A DNA stretch of 64,000 nt from UBA2638 sp046293135 (GCA_046293135.1 JBKBPR010000002.1:124001-188000), one strand, 5' to 3'; shown: positions 17,061-26,740, numbered from the stretch's first letter. Made by a program: numbers and translations. The notes: generated by a model from the letters alone, not told the origin.

Positions 17061-18332
17061 TTAAGGCGCGTGTCTGGCGCGCAGGGAAATCCTGATCGCG
17101 ACCTCATCGGCCATATTCGTGGTACTTTGCCACTGGCCTTGTCCGACCCAGAAATCCAAGCGTTTCAGGGTTAAGCTCGCGCTCATTTCGGCGATTTTAG
17201 ACCCACTTTCCGAATCATCCGTGATGACCAGCGCAAAGGGGAATGCGGTCGGCACTTCAACGCCGCGCAGGGTGAGAACTCCATTCACCTGATATGTTTT
17301 GCCCTCTATTTCTTCATTTTCCTCTGTTTCTCGCGCCAAAACCGCAAATGATTCGCTTTCGAAGACAGCTTGGGGATAAGCGGCGGTATCGAACCAGTCC
17401 GGCGATTTGGCTTCGCTGTCGCGGTCGGAGCTACCCGTCCTTAAGGAGGCAATATCAATCTCGATCCGCACGCGTGAACGCTCCAGATGATCAGGATCAA
17501 AAAATATCTCCCCGTCAAAAACCTCAAAGCGGGAATTAACTTCTTGCCCGTAAAGCGTGAATACCAGCTCTAACCGCGATTGATCCTTGTCGATCAACCA
17601 TTGCGGCGCATTTACGATGTCTGTTTGATCTGTTGTGTCTGCTTTTGTAGCCGCGGGCGTTTGTTGAGTTTCTGCCCCAGCCACTTCGGATTGCTGAGCC
17701 TGAGCCATTTGCAGCGCTTGCAGCTTGGTGAGCAGCTTTTGCCCCGCCAAGGCCGTTGCGCCCAATAACAACAGCGCCCCAACCAGCAGCACCAGAATAT
17801 TCCCGCCCATTCTTGTAAGCGTTTGGTCACGATCAATCACATGATGCTTGGCCGCGCCGAGAAAATGCAGCCCGATTCCCGCAACCATCATAAAACCGAA
17901 TAGCTCGTGGAGGCCGCGCATATTGATAAAAAGTGCCTCATCCTTGCCGCTGAGCATCGGGAAATCAAACAGCCCGAAATAGGAATTGGGATATTCCGCC
18001 GCCGAGGACATCAACCAACCGCTGAGCGGTAAGCCGATCATTCCGCAATACAGCAAAATATGGACAATCTTGGATAAAATCTCTTCCCATGGCTGATGCG
18101 TATCGAGCGCCTTGGGCGGCGGACTATATAATCGCCAAGCGAGCCGCGCCAGAACCAGCGCAAAGATCGTCATGCCGAATGATTTGTGAATCATATAAAC
18201 TTGCAGCTTAAGCGGGCTGAAGGCCATCGCCGTCATGCTGTAACCCGCAATCAAAAGCCCGAAAATAACAACCGCCATAACCCAATGTAGGGTCATGGCG
18301 GTTTTTGTGTATTGCACGCTGGTTGCGGTCAT
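17061..18332 (-). CDS. Cytochrome b561 - YceI fusion protein
   Basis: A 423-residue two-domain protein. The N-terminal half (about 1-200) is a bacterial cytochrome b561 with four membrane helices and the expected haem histidines (candidates H16, H49, H142, H156). It should shuttle electrons between quinol and a partner. A linker rich in Ala/Gln/Thr follows (about 205-240). The C-terminal half (about 243-420) is a YceI-like lipocalin domain, probably periplasmic, a family that binds isoprenoid or quinone-like lipids. It is the downstream gene of a pair with a separate YceI gene (30 bases away), so both YceI domains probably serve the same process. Confidence 0.88.
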   Translation of the reverse strand: MTATSVQYTKTAMTLHWVMAVVIFGLLIAGYSMTAMAFSPLKLQVYMIHKSFGMTIFALVLARLAWRLYSPPPKALDTHQPWEEILSKIVHILLYCGMIGLPLSGWLMSSAAEYPNSYFGLFDFPMLSGKDEALFINMRGLHELFGFMMVAGIGLHFLGAAKHHVIDRDQTLTRMGGNILVLLVGALLLLGATALAGQKLLTKLQALQMAQAQQSEVAGAETQQTPAATKADTTDQTDIVNAPQWLIDKDQSRLELVFTLYGQEVNSRFEVFDGEIFFDPDHLERSRVRIEIDIASLRTGSSDRDSEAKSPDWFDTAAYPQAVFESESFAVLARETEENEEIEGKTYQVNGVLTLRGVEVPTAFPFALVITDDSESGSKIAEMSASLTLKRLDFWVGQGQWQSTTNMADEVAIRISLRARHAP

Positions 18333-18362
18333 ATAGTAGGTTTTTTCATCAAGAATTTGAGG

Positions 18363-18979
18363 TTATTCAACGTCTTGAGCGGCTTCGCCGTCTTCGCGGA
18401 TACCTTCAACCTCAATACGGATTTCCACCGCATCACCAACCGCAGGCAAGCCATAATTCATGCCCCATTCAGAACGGTTGATTGTGGTTGTCGCTGAAAA
18501 ACCGGACATAAACTTGCCGTTAAAAGGATGCTCGCCGGATTTGTTGTGCTTCACGGCCAGTGTTACAGGCTTGCTGACGCCCAAAATCGTCAAATCACCG
18601 GTGATATTGGCGGTGTCTTCGCCTGTTACTTCAACGGCTGTGCTTTTGAAGGTCATCTCCGGATGGTTTTCAACATCAAAGAAATCAGCATTTTTCATGT
18701 GATCTGTCCATTTGTCATGGCTCATATCAATGCTGTCGGTTTTGATTGTCACCTCAACGGAGGACGCCGCAGGGTTTTCACGGTCGAACAAAAATGCCCG
18801 TCAAAATCATGGAAACGCCCGCTGGAGTGAGAAAATCCCAAGTGGTTCACAAAGAATAAAATTTGTGTGTGCGGCTTTTCAAATTCATATTTTTCCGCTG
18901 CCTGCGCGCTCGCCTGCATGCTGAAGGGGGAGAGTATAAACGCTGCCGCTGCCAGTGCGCCCATTAGAAACTTTCTCAT
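18363..18979 (-). pseudogene. YceI family periplasmic protein, split by a one-base frameshift
   Basis: Two overlapping frames together make one complete YceI protein. The upstream part (from ATG 18979) has a signal peptide (about 1-27) and the YceI start YEFEKPHTQILFFVNHLGFS through DFDGHF. It then runs out of frame at a run of five A on the plus strand (five T in the gene) at 18790-18794. The downstream part (stop at 18363) continues with LFDRENPAASSVEV, typical YceI sequence, up to the C-terminus. Adding one T restores GHFLFDRENP. Either this is a real inactivating mutation or slippage site, or a sequencing error in the homopolymer. AAAGGA lies upstream of the ATG. Confidence 0.85.
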
Positions 18980-19085
18980 AAAATACCAATCCTTTCACTT
19001 TTGATTTGATGATGTTGAGCTTTGAACAAGGAATTAAGGTTAGGGTGAAATATAGCTGTTTCAAGGGAGAGGCGCAGCATTAAAT

Positions 19086-19304
19086 TCACCACCCGCCCGA
19101 AAGCATAAGATATTCGCCATATAAATAAACAGCCACATAAGCGCACAGACCCGCAACCGCCCAATTCAACAAGCCGTATTGCCATTTCAAGGACGAATCG
19201 GTTAACAATTCATCGCGGGATTTGTGGCGCAAAAGGAAATACAAAATCATTTGCCCCAGCGCGAACCCTGCAATAAATCCGATAATGCCAATCACATAGA
19301 CCAT
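19086..19304 (-). CDS. Small hypothetical membrane protein
   Basis: A 72-residue protein with two hydrophobic helices (about 2-25 and 46-66) joined by a charged loop containing RHKSRDELL. It is not a recognised family. It is divergent from uppP, with 54 bases between the starts, and lies upstream of the YceI gene on the same strand. A competing frame on the same strand (18976-19185) lacks such a clear membrane pattern. Its reality rests on the regular hydrophobic pattern only. Confidence 0.55.
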   Translation of the reverse strand: MVYVIGIIGFIAGFALGQMILYFLLRHKSRDELLTDSSLKWQYGLLNWAVAGLCAYVAVYLYGEYLMLSGGW

Positions 19305-19358
19305 CGGATTATTTTGCTATAAACTGCACGAAAATCAAGAACGGTTCTAAAAAATAAA

Positions 19359-20246
19359 ATGCCTTTGCTCGTCATTCTTGTTCTTGCCATTGTGCAAGGT
19401 ATAACGGAATTCCTGCCTATCAGCTCCAGCGGCCATCTGGTGCTCGTCCATAGCTATTTCGACATCGCATCGGGTAGCGAGAATATGTGGCGCGACCAGC
19501 TTTTGCTCGACATCGCCGTTCATATCGGCACGCTGATCAGCGTGATTGTCTATTTCCGCAAGGATGTTCTGAGCATGATAAGGGCGGGGCTGAACCTCCT
19601 TAACAAAACCCGCGGCAAGAGCTTGAACAACGTCCAGAGCGAAACCGAGCGCGCGGATAGCAATTTGATGATGATGGTCATTATTGCCTCCGTGCCGATT
19701 CTGGCCTTCGGGTTTATCATTCATTTGCTGGAGCTGCCTTGGCTGCGCAAGGTTGAAATTGTCGCATGGACGACGCTTATTTTCGGCTTATTGCTGGGGA
19801 TCGCCGACCGCCGCCCTGTTAAATTTCAAAGCATAAGCGCCCTTACCATCCCCCACGCCCTGTTTATCGGCATGATGCAAGCGCTCTCGCTTATTCCCGG
19901 AACCAGCCGTTCGGGAATCACCATGACCGCCGCCAGATTTCTGGGCTATGGCCGCACGCAAGCCGCGCATTTCTCGCTGCTTCTGGCGATTGTTGCGACC
20001 AGCGCCGTCGGATTTTTGGGGCTCTATGAGCTTTATAAAACGGGCGATTTTTCTTTCGGGATCGACTTCTTTTTGGCCGTTACGCTCTCTTTTATCGTCG
20101 GGTGGGTGTCCATCCGCTTTTTGATGACATGGCTGGAGCGCTGCACCTTTATGCCGTTTGTGGTCTACAGGATTATTCTGGGCTTGGTCTTGCTGAGCAT
20201 CGTTTATGCCGATGATCTGGTTTATTTTACAATCAAGCTGGAATAA
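19359..20246 (+). CDS. uppP: Undecaprenyl-diphosphatase UppP/BacA
   Basis: A 295-residue polytopic membrane enzyme that recycles undecaprenyl diphosphate to the monophosphate carrier for peptidoglycan and other wall polymers. Both signature regions are intact: GITEFLPISSSGHLVL (14-29) with the catalytic glutamate, and PGTSRSGITMTAARFLG (180-196) with the arginine-bearing loop. About seven to eight hydrophobic segments are visible. It is convergent with rsmD. Confidence 0.96.
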   Translation: MPLLVILVLAIVQGITEFLPISSSGHLVLVHSYFDIASGSENMWRDQLLLDIAVHIGTLISVIVYFRKDVLSMIRAGLNLLNKTRGKSLNNVQSETERADSNLMMMVIIASVPILAFGFIIHLLELPWLRKVEIVAWTTLIFGLLLGIADRRPVKFQSISALTIPHALFIGMMQALSLIPGTSRSGITMTAARFLGYGRTQAAHFSLLLAIVATSAVGFLGLYELYKTGDFSFGIDFFLAVTLSFIVGWVSIRFLMTWLERCTFMPFVVYRIILGLVLLSIVYADDLVYFTIKLE

Positions 20247-20259
20247 CCGAACGGCGAGA

Positions 20260-20868
20260 TTAAGAACTTTTCTCAACCAAAAAAATCTCGGTATCACCGT
20301 ATTTTTTATGCTGTAAAATTTCGAATATGTCGGGGATATCGGCGTTGGCGTTAAATCCCTTTTCCGCCTCCAAAATGCCCAAAGCCCCCGCCGCCAGATA
20401 ATCTCCTTGCGCCAGTGCCTGTAAACACGGCGCAATCAGACCTTTTTTATACGGCGGATCACAGAAAAACAAATCAGCAGCTTGCGGCGGCGTTGCGGCG
20501 CTCCCCGCACTATTTCCCGTTCCCGCACTATACAACGCTGTTCGCTGTTTCAGGCTTGCCGCATCGGCCTTAATAAATTGCACCGCCTCTGCAGGGACGC
20601 CGAGATTTTGAGCATTATACCGCGCCACGCTTAAGGATTCGGATGATTTATCGATGAACACGCAATGCGCCGCACCGCGCGAAAGCGCCTCCAGCCCCAA
20701 AGCGCCCGTGCCGCAAAAAACGTCAAGAACCTGTAACCCTTCCAGATCAATCCGCGCGCCCAAGATAGAGAAAATGCTCTCCCGCACCTTATCGGAAGTC
20801 GGGCGGACATCGCGCCCTTTCGGCGCCGACAGGCTACGTCCGCGATACTGTCCGGCGATAATCCTCAT
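20260..20868 (-). CDS. rsmD: 16S rRNA (guanine966-N2)-methyltransferase RsmD
   Basis: A 202-residue SAM-dependent methyltransferase that modifies G966 of 16S rRNA. It begins with the family's MRIIAGQYRGRSL and RPTSDKVRESIF. The SAM site VLDVFCGTGALGLEAL is at 47-62 and the catalytic DPPY at 137-140. A Gly/Ala/Ser-rich loop (about 114-128) looks like a small insertion. Its ATG overlaps the stop of the upstream pseudouridine synthase gene by four bases, so the two are translationally coupled. Confidence 0.95.
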   Translation of the reverse strand: MRIIAGQYRGRSLSAPKGRDVRPTSDKVRESIFSILGARIDLEGLQVLDVFCGTGALGLEALSRGAAHCVFIDKSSESLSVARYNAQNLGVPAEAVQFIKADAASLKQRTALYSAGTGNSAGSAATPPQAADLFFCDPPYKKGLIAPCLQALAQGDYLAAGALGILEAEKGFNANADIPDIFEILQHKKYGDTEIFLVEKSS

Positions 20869-21725
20869 GGCTTTGTTTTGCCCGCTCTCGGCTTATTGTG
20901 GGCGGGCGGCTTGGAGGATTTGGAATTTTGACGATTTGGAGTAGCAGAGCGTTTAGGGTTTTTTGCTTGTCCGCCACCGCTAAAAAACGGGGTAATCTGT
21001 TCTTTGAGGATATGCGGTTTGACCTCCTGAACGGCTTGCGCCCTCAAGCTTCCGAGTTGAAACGGCCCGTAAGAAACGCGAATGAGGCGGTTCACCTTTA
21101 AGCCCAGCGCCTCCATAACCTTGCGGATTTCACGGTTTTTCCCCTCGCGCAAAGTGATCAAAAGCCATGTATTTGCGCCCGATTTTTCCGCGGCTGATTT
21201 ATCAATTTCGGCTAAAATCGATTTATAAACCACCCCTTCAACCGTGATACCGTTTTTCAGCGCGGCCAGCTTGGCTTCATCGACCTTGCCATGAACGCGC
21301 ACCCGATATTTGCGCGACCAGCCCGTGCTCGGCAATTCCAGATAGCGCGAAAGCGCCCCGTCATTGGTCAAAAGCAGCAGCCCTTCGGTATTCAAATCAA
21401 GCCGCCCGACACTCACCACGCGCGGCAGGGAAGACGGAAGCGATTCAAAGATTGTGGCGCGGCCTTTTTCATCCTTATGGGTCGTGACCAGTCCCGCAGG
21501 CTTATGATACAGGAACAAGCGCGTTTCTTCGGGCGCGCTCAAAATCTTGCCATCGACACTAATCTCATCGCTATCACTGACCGTAAAGGCTGGGGAGTTC
21601 AGCAATTTCCCGTTCACGCGGACACGGCCATCCAATATCCATTGCTCGGCATCGCGGCGCGAACAAAGCCCCGCCCGCGCCATTTTCTTTGCGATTCGCT
21701 CGCTATTGTGCTTTTCTTCGCTCAT
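20865..21725 (-). CDS. RsuA/RluB family pseudouridine synthase
   Basis: A 286-residue rRNA pseudouridine synthase. An S4 RNA-binding domain (about 8-60, ERIAKKMARAGLCSRRDAE) precedes the catalytic domain with GRLDLNTEGLLLL, where D110 is the catalytic aspartate. The basic tail of about 35 residues rich in Lys, Pro, Asn and Ser is typical of RluB-like members, which modify 23S rRNA. The open frame extends upstream to 21839, but the family's start fits the ATG at 21725 (or 21737). That ATG shares the tetranucleotide CATG with the divergent tadA start. Confidence 0.88.
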   Translation of the reverse strand: MSEEKHNSERIAKKMARAGLCSRRDAEQWILDGRVRVNGKLLNSPAFTVSDSDEISVDGKILSAPEETRLFLYHKPAGLVTTHKDEKGRATIFESLPSSLPRVVSVGRLDLNTEGLLLLTNDGALSRYLELPSTGWSRKYRVRVHGKVDEAKLAALKNGITVEGVVYKSILAEIDKSAAEKSGANTWLLITLREGKNREIRKVMEALGLKVNRLIRVSYGPFQLGSLRAQAVQEVKPHILKEQITPFFSGGGQAKNPKRSATPNRQNSKSSKPPAHNKPRAGKTKP

Positions 21726-22188
21726 GGACACTGACATATCATATATGCGCCGCGCATTGGAAGAGGCAAAAGCCGCTGGCCTGCGTGATGAAGTGCCGAT
21801 CGGCGCGGTAATTATCGATCCGCTGCAAGATGGGCGCATCGTGGCGGCGGCGGGAAATGAAACACGGGCGCGGCATGATCCGACCGCTCACGCCGAAATT
21901 CTCGCCATTCGTGAGGCCTGCCGGATTGCGTGCGCACAGCGTATTCCGGAGCTGGATTTATACGTGACGTTAGAGCCTTGCGCGATGTGCGCAGCGGCGA
22001 TTTCTTTTGCTCGTATCCGCCGCGTGATTATCGGCGCACCGGACCCCAAGGGCGGCGGAGTCCTGCATGGCGGGAAGTTTTTCGAGCAGCCGACCTGTCA
22101 CTGGCGGCCTGAAATTGTCACAGGGGTTCTGGCCGATGAATGCGGCCAAATCCTCAAAGATTTTTTCAAAAACAAAAGGGGCGTTTGA
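21724..22188 (+). CDS. tadA: tRNA-specific adenosine deaminase TadA
   Basis: A 154-residue deaminase that converts A34 to inosine in tRNA-Arg(ACG). The zinc ligands H56 (HAE, with catalytic E58), C86 and C89 (PCAMC) are all present. The N-terminal YMRRALEEAKAAG helix and VPIGAVI fit the family. The open frame runs further upstream, but that part is antisense to the pseudouridine synthase gene; the ATG at 21724 gives the usual length. Confidence 0.94.
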   Translation: MDTDISYMRRALEEAKAAGLRDEVPIGAVIIDPLQDGRIVAAAGNETRARHDPTAHAEILAIREACRIACAQRIPELDLYVTLEPCAMCAAAISFARIRRVIIGAPDPKGGGVLHGGKFFEQPTCHWRPEIVTGVLADECGQILKDFFKNKRGV

Positions 22189-22227
22189 CGGTAAGTCAGA
22201 TATTAGGCGCGATAAAATACCATTGCC

Positions 22228-23505
22228 TTACAAAGCGCGCCAGCCGATATCACGGCGGCAAAAGCCGTCCGGCCAGTCGATACAATCCACCGCCTCATAG
22301 GCCAAGCGGCGGGCATGGCCGATATTCTGCCCCGTTGCGGTGACACCGAGCACGCGCCCGCCATTGCTGACGATCGCACCTTGGCTATTTTTTGCCGTTC
22401 CTGCGTGAAAAACATTGGTATTATCAATCATATTGGCGTCCATCAAGCCTTTGATTTCAGTGCCTTTCTGGTAATCACCCGGATAACCCTTGGCCGCCAT
22501 CACCACACAGAGCGAAACCATCGGCGACCATGAAACTTTACCGCGCAGATCATTCAAACGTCCCTGCGCGCAGGCATGCAGGATTTCAAGTATATCGGCC
22601 TGAAGCCGCACCATCATGGTCTGGCATTCAGGATCACCAAAACGGGCGTTGTACTCAATTAAATACGGCTCGTCCTTCACGATCATCAACCCTGCAAAGA
22701 GTACACCCGTGAAAGGCATTCCCTCCGCCGCCATCGCCTTAACGGTCGGCTCGATAATACGGTGAATGATCTTTTCCTCAAGCTCGGCATTCATCATATG
22801 TGCAGGTGAATATGCACCCATCCCGCCGGTGTTGGGGCCTTCATCGCCGTCAAAAGCGCGTTTGTGATCCTGCGCCGAGGTTAGCGGGAGTATGTACCGT
22901 CCATCCGCCAAAGCAAAATAACTCAGCTCCTCACCGTCAAGAAATTCCTCGATCACCACTGAACGCCCCGCATCGCCAAAGCTTTCGCCCGAAAGCATAT
23001 CAATAACGGCGGCTTCGGCCTCCTCATGGCTCTGGCAAATAATCACGCCCTTTCCGGCGGCAAGGCCATCGGCCTTCACAACAATCGGCAATTTATTCTG
23101 ACGAATAAAAGCTTTGGCGGTCTCGATATCGGTGAACCTGTCATAGGCCGCCGTAGGGATATTATATTTGCGGCACAAATCCTTCATAAAGCCCTTTGAG
23201 CCTTCGATTTGGGCGGCTTTTTGGCTGGGGCCGAAAATATCAATTCCCATCTCGCGCACGCGGTCAGCCAAGCCTGCAACCAGCGGCGCTTCAGGGCCGA
23301 CAACAACAAAATCGACCTGCTTTTTCTTGATAAATCCGATTAAGCCGTCAATATCCTCGGCCTTGATCGGGGCGCATTCAGCAAAGCTCTCAATACCGGC
23401 ATTGCCGGGGGCACAATACAGCTCGGCGCAGAGATTGCTTTGGGTTATCGCCCATGCAAGAACGTGTTCCCGCCCACCCGAACCGATCAATAAAACCTTC
23501 AACAT
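22228..23505 (-). CDS. purD: Phosphoribosylamine-glycine ligase
   Basis: A 425-residue ATP-grasp enzyme of purine biosynthesis that makes glycinamide ribonucleotide. It begins with MLKVLLIGSGGREHVLAW, the classical PurD N-terminus. Other landmarks are GPEAPLVAGLAD, GPSQKAAQIEGSKGFMK, LPIVVKADGLAAGKGVI and GGMGAYSP, and it ends with the expected C-terminal domain. Length is normal. It stands alone on this strand, convergent with tadA. Confidence 0.97.
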   Translation of the reverse strand: MLKVLLIGSGGREHVLAWAITQSNLCAELYCAPGNAGIESFAECAPIKAEDIDGLIGFIKKKQVDFVVVGPEAPLVAGLADRVREMGIDIFGPSQKAAQIEGSKGFMKDLCRKYNIPTAAYDRFTDIETAKAFIRQNKLPIVVKADGLAAGKGVIICQSHEEAEAAVIDMLSGESFGDAGRSVVIEEFLDGEELSYFALADGRYILPLTSAQDHKRAFDGDEGPNTGGMGAYSPAHMMNAELEEKIIHRIIEPTVKAMAAEGMPFTGVLFAGLMIVKDEPYLIEYNARFGDPECQTMMVRLQADILEILHACAQGRLNDLRGKVSWSPMVSLCVVMAAKGYPGDYQKGTEIKGLMDANMIDNTNVFHAGTAKNSQGAIVSNGGRVLGVTATGQNIGHARRLAYEAVDCIDWPDGFCRRDIGWRAL

Positions 23506-23582
23506 TTGCGCTTTCCCTCATCATTCATAAGTTTTCATACCTTATAAAAACTCAATAGAAAATTTAAGCGCTCATCATGCCC

Positions 23583-26500
23583 TTAATCGCCCATTGACAC
23601 AAGACTTGCATTCCCGCCTGCCGCGGTTGTGTCAATGCTGGTGACTTTCTCGCTGGCATAAGCATAGAGATAATGCGGCCCGCCCGCCTTTGGCCCTGTG
23701 CCAGAAAGCCCGCAGCCACCAAAGGGTTGAGAGCCTACCACCGCGCCCGTCATGCCGCGATTGACATAGGCATTGCCAACGCGAATTTCAGCGGCAATTT
23801 TCCGTTGGAAGGCTTCAATACGGCTATGAACCCCAAGCGTCAGGCCATATTTGGAATTATTGATCGCCGCAATGACCTTATCAATATCCTGCGCACGGTA
23901 GCGGATAACATGCAAAATCGGGCCGAACACCTCACGCTCCAAATTACTGATATCATTGATTTCATAGGCACAAGGGGCGATATAATGGCCAATATCGGCC
24001 AAATTACTCTCCAGATGCGCCTCGGCAACAAAGCGCCCGTTTTGAGCAAGCCATGCTTTGTGGCGCTTCAGGATGTCCAGTGCCTCCTTGTCAATCACAG
24101 GACCGATATCGGTCGAAAGCGCATAAGGATCGCCCAAGATAAGCTCCTGCATCGCGCCTGAGAGCATATGCAGCATCTTATCGGCCACTTCCTCTTGCAC
24201 GAATAGGACACGCAGAGCCGAGCAACGCTGCCCCGTTGAGCCGAACGCGCTCAAAAGCACCGTGTCGATGACCTGTTCGGGCAAGGCCGAGGAATCAACA
24301 ATCATCGCATTCTGACCGCCCGTTTCGGCGATCAAAGGCACAATCGCCCCGTCCTTGGCGGCCAGCGTACGTTGGATAATCTTGGCAACTTCGGTTGAGC
24401 CCGTGAAGGCCACGCCATCAAGGTCTTTATGCGTGGTTAAGGCCGCACCAATCCGTCCATCACCCAGCACAAGCTGCAGCGCCTCACACGGAATGCCCGC
24501 CTTATGCATCAGGCTCACCGCGCGATACGCCACGGCACAGGTCTGTTCCGCCGGCTTGGCAATCACGGCATTTCCAGCCATCAACGCCGCCGCAACCTGC
24601 CCCGTAAAGATCGCCAGCGGGAAATTCCACGGAGAGATGCACACAAATACGCCGCGCCCGTGATGGGTGAGGATATTGCTCTCCCCCGTCGGCCCCGGCA
24701 AAGTGTGCCCTTCGGCGGCAAAAGCCTTGCGGCCTTGTTCGGCGTAATAACGGCAAAAATCAACAGCTTCGCGCAATTCAAGTAAGGCATCGCGCACCGT
24801 TTTTCCGGCCTCATAAACGCATAAAGCCATCAATTCGGCGTGATGTTCCTCCATCAGATCGGCGTATTTCTCCAGAGCGCGGGCGCGGGTTTCGGCGGGT
24901 GTACGTGTCCAAGCCTCGAAGCCCGTACGCGCTGAGGCGTACACTTGGTCAATCGCGGCTTCAGGCAAATACTGCGCCGTGCCGAGCTTATGGGCGCTTT
25001 TTGAGGGCGAGACAATCGGTCTGATCTCTTCATTGCTTTTTGTTCCCAAAACGGCCTTGGCCGTGAGGGATTGAGCTGTGTAATCCGTATTTTTGAATTG
25101 TGCAATCGCACTCAAAAGCATGTCCGCGCTGGCCTGATCGTTCAAATCAATGCCCATCGAATTGCAGCGATTGCCAAACAGATCGGTGGGCATTTTGATC
25201 GCGCCATGTTTTTTGGTTTCGTGACGACGCGCCGCTTCCACAGGGTCTTTAACGATATCCTCGGCACGCAAATTCTGGTCCATCACCTTGTTGACAAAGG
25301 AGGAGTTCGCGCCGTTTTCCAGCAAGCGCCGCACCAGATAAGCCAGCAAATCCGAATGCGGGCCGACAGGGGCATAGACCGTGGCATTGACATGATTGCT
25401 TTTCAGGACAAGGTCATACAGCCCTTCACCCATGCCGTGCAGGCGCTGGAATTCAAAATCCGTTTCGGGGTAATCCCTCGCCAGATCAAGGATAGCGCTG
25501 ATTGTATGGGCGTTATGCGTTGCAAACATCGGGAAGAATACATCACCGTTTTTGAGCATTTTTTGCGCGCAAGCCAGATAGGACAGATCGGTATTGACCT
25601 TGCGGGTAAACACGGGAAAGTCCTCAAATCCTTCGACTTGGGCGTATTTTATCTCACGATCCCAATACGCGCCTTTCACCAGCCTGACCTGAATCTTTCG
25701 CTGTAAGCGCCGCGCCATCTCCGCCACGCGGTCGATCAAGAGGTTGCAGCGTTTTTGATAGGCTTGCACCGCCAAGCCAAATCCATCCCAACCCTCTAGA
25801 CGCTCGTCTTTAAGTGCGGCCTCAATGATAGCCAAGGAGATTTCGAGGCGCTCCGACTCTTCGGCATCCACAGTCAAGGCCATTCCGTAAGACTTCGCCA
25901 GCAGGGAAAGCTCCAGCAGCTTTGCGGTCAAATCCAGCACGCATTGCGCGGCCTGTGCAACCTGATAACGTGGGTGCAAGGCCGAGAGTTTCACGGAAAT
26001 TCCAGGGACACGTACACCGGGCGTACGCTCGTAATTCTGGCCGATATAATCAATCGCCTGCCGATAGGATTCATAGTAACGCTGGGCATCTTCAGCCGTA
26101 CGCGCCCCCTCACCGAGCATATCATATGACATGCGGTATTTCGGGTAGTCCTTGGCGCGTTGCATCGCCTCTTCGATCGAGCGCCCCAAAACAAATTGCG
26201 AGCCCATAATGCGCATGGCTTGAACCATCGCCTCGCGAATCACAGGTTGCCCCAGCCGCGCGACAAGGCTTTCAAGCGTCTTGTCCGAGAGCATCAATCC
26301 AACCCCAGCGGCCTTGACCAACCAGTCATTCGTGCCGCCGATTCGCCCCAGCCAATCATTGGCGGCGACCTTGTCCTTAATCAGATCATTGGCGGTTTGT
26401 TTGTCGGGAATCCGCAGCAGCGCTTCGGCCAAGCCCATCAAGGCCAACCCTTCCTTGGTGTCCAGCGCATATTGCTGCATGAAAACCTCAAGCTCGCCCA

Positions 26501-26663
26501 TTTTGCGTTTCTGGCCGCGAAGATCCCGCACCAGCTCCGCCGCCCGCGCTGTGATACGCTCCGCGCGTTCTTGCGGCCAGTCAATCTGATTCAAAAGTTG
26601 TTCAACGCAGGTGGTTTCATCGGCATATAAATATTTTGCAAGCTGTCCCATTGATATCCCCAT
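23583..26663 (-). CDS. putA: Bifunctional proline dehydrogenase / glutamate-semialdehyde dehydrogenase PutA
   Basis: A 1026-residue enzyme that oxidises proline to glutamate in two steps. The N-terminal FAD-dependent proline dehydrogenase barrel (about 150-470) has VRLVKGAYWDREIK and LVRRLLENGANSSFV. The C-terminal NAD-dependent aldehyde dehydrogenase (about 540-1010) has VCISPWNFPLAIFTGQ, the glutamate in LIAETGGQNAM and the catalytic cysteine in GSTGQRCSALRVL. The ribbon-helix-helix DNA-binding domain of the longer regulatory PutA proteins is absent, so this is a catalytic-only (about 1000-residue) form that cannot repress its own gene. Confidence 0.96.
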   Translation of the reverse strand: MGISMGQLAKYLYADETTCVEQLLNQIDWPQERAERITARAAELVRDLRGQKRKMGELEVFMQQYALDTKEGLALMGLAEALLRIPDKQTANDLIKDKVAANDWLGRIGGTNDWLVKAAGVGLMLSDKTLESLVARLGQPVIREAMVQAMRIMGSQFVLGRSIEEAMQRAKDYPKYRMSYDMLGEGARTAEDAQRYYESYRQAIDYIGQNYERTPGVRVPGISVKLSALHPRYQVAQAAQCVLDLTAKLLELSLLAKSYGMALTVDAEESERLEISLAIIEAALKDERLEGWDGFGLAVQAYQKRCNLLIDRVAEMARRLQRKIQVRLVKGAYWDREIKYAQVEGFEDFPVFTRKVNTDLSYLACAQKMLKNGDVFFPMFATHNAHTISAILDLARDYPETDFEFQRLHGMGEGLYDLVLKSNHVNATVYAPVGPHSDLLAYLVRRLLENGANSSFVNKVMDQNLRAEDIVKDPVEAARRHETKKHGAIKMPTDLFGNRCNSMGIDLNDQASADMLLSAIAQFKNTDYTAQSLTAKAVLGTKSNEEIRPIVSPSKSAHKLGTAQYLPEAAIDQVYASARTGFEAWTRTPAETRARALEKYADLMEEHHAELMALCVYEAGKTVRDALLELREAVDFCRYYAEQGRKAFAAEGHTLPGPTGESNILTHHGRGVFVCISPWNFPLAIFTGQVAAALMAGNAVIAKPAEQTCAVAYRAVSLMHKAGIPCEALQLVLGDGRIGAALTTHKDLDGVAFTGSTEVAKIIQRTLAAKDGAIVPLIAETGGQNAMIVDSSALPEQVIDTVLLSAFGSTGQRCSALRVLFVQEEVADKMLHMLSGAMQELILGDPYALSTDIGPVIDKEALDILKRHKAWLAQNGRFVAEAHLESNLADIGHYIAPCAYEINDISNLEREVFGPILHVIRYRAQDIDKVIAAINNSKYGLTLGVHSRIEAFQRKIAAEIRVGNAYVNRGMTGAVVGSQPFGGCGLSGTGPKAGGPHYLYAYASEKVTSIDTTAAGGNASLVSMGD

Positions 26664-26740
26664 ATCTTTTGCTAATTTTTCATGATTATTTCACGCATTG
26701 CTGACTTGTATTCTTTGTCATGAAAACTATGATGCAGTGT

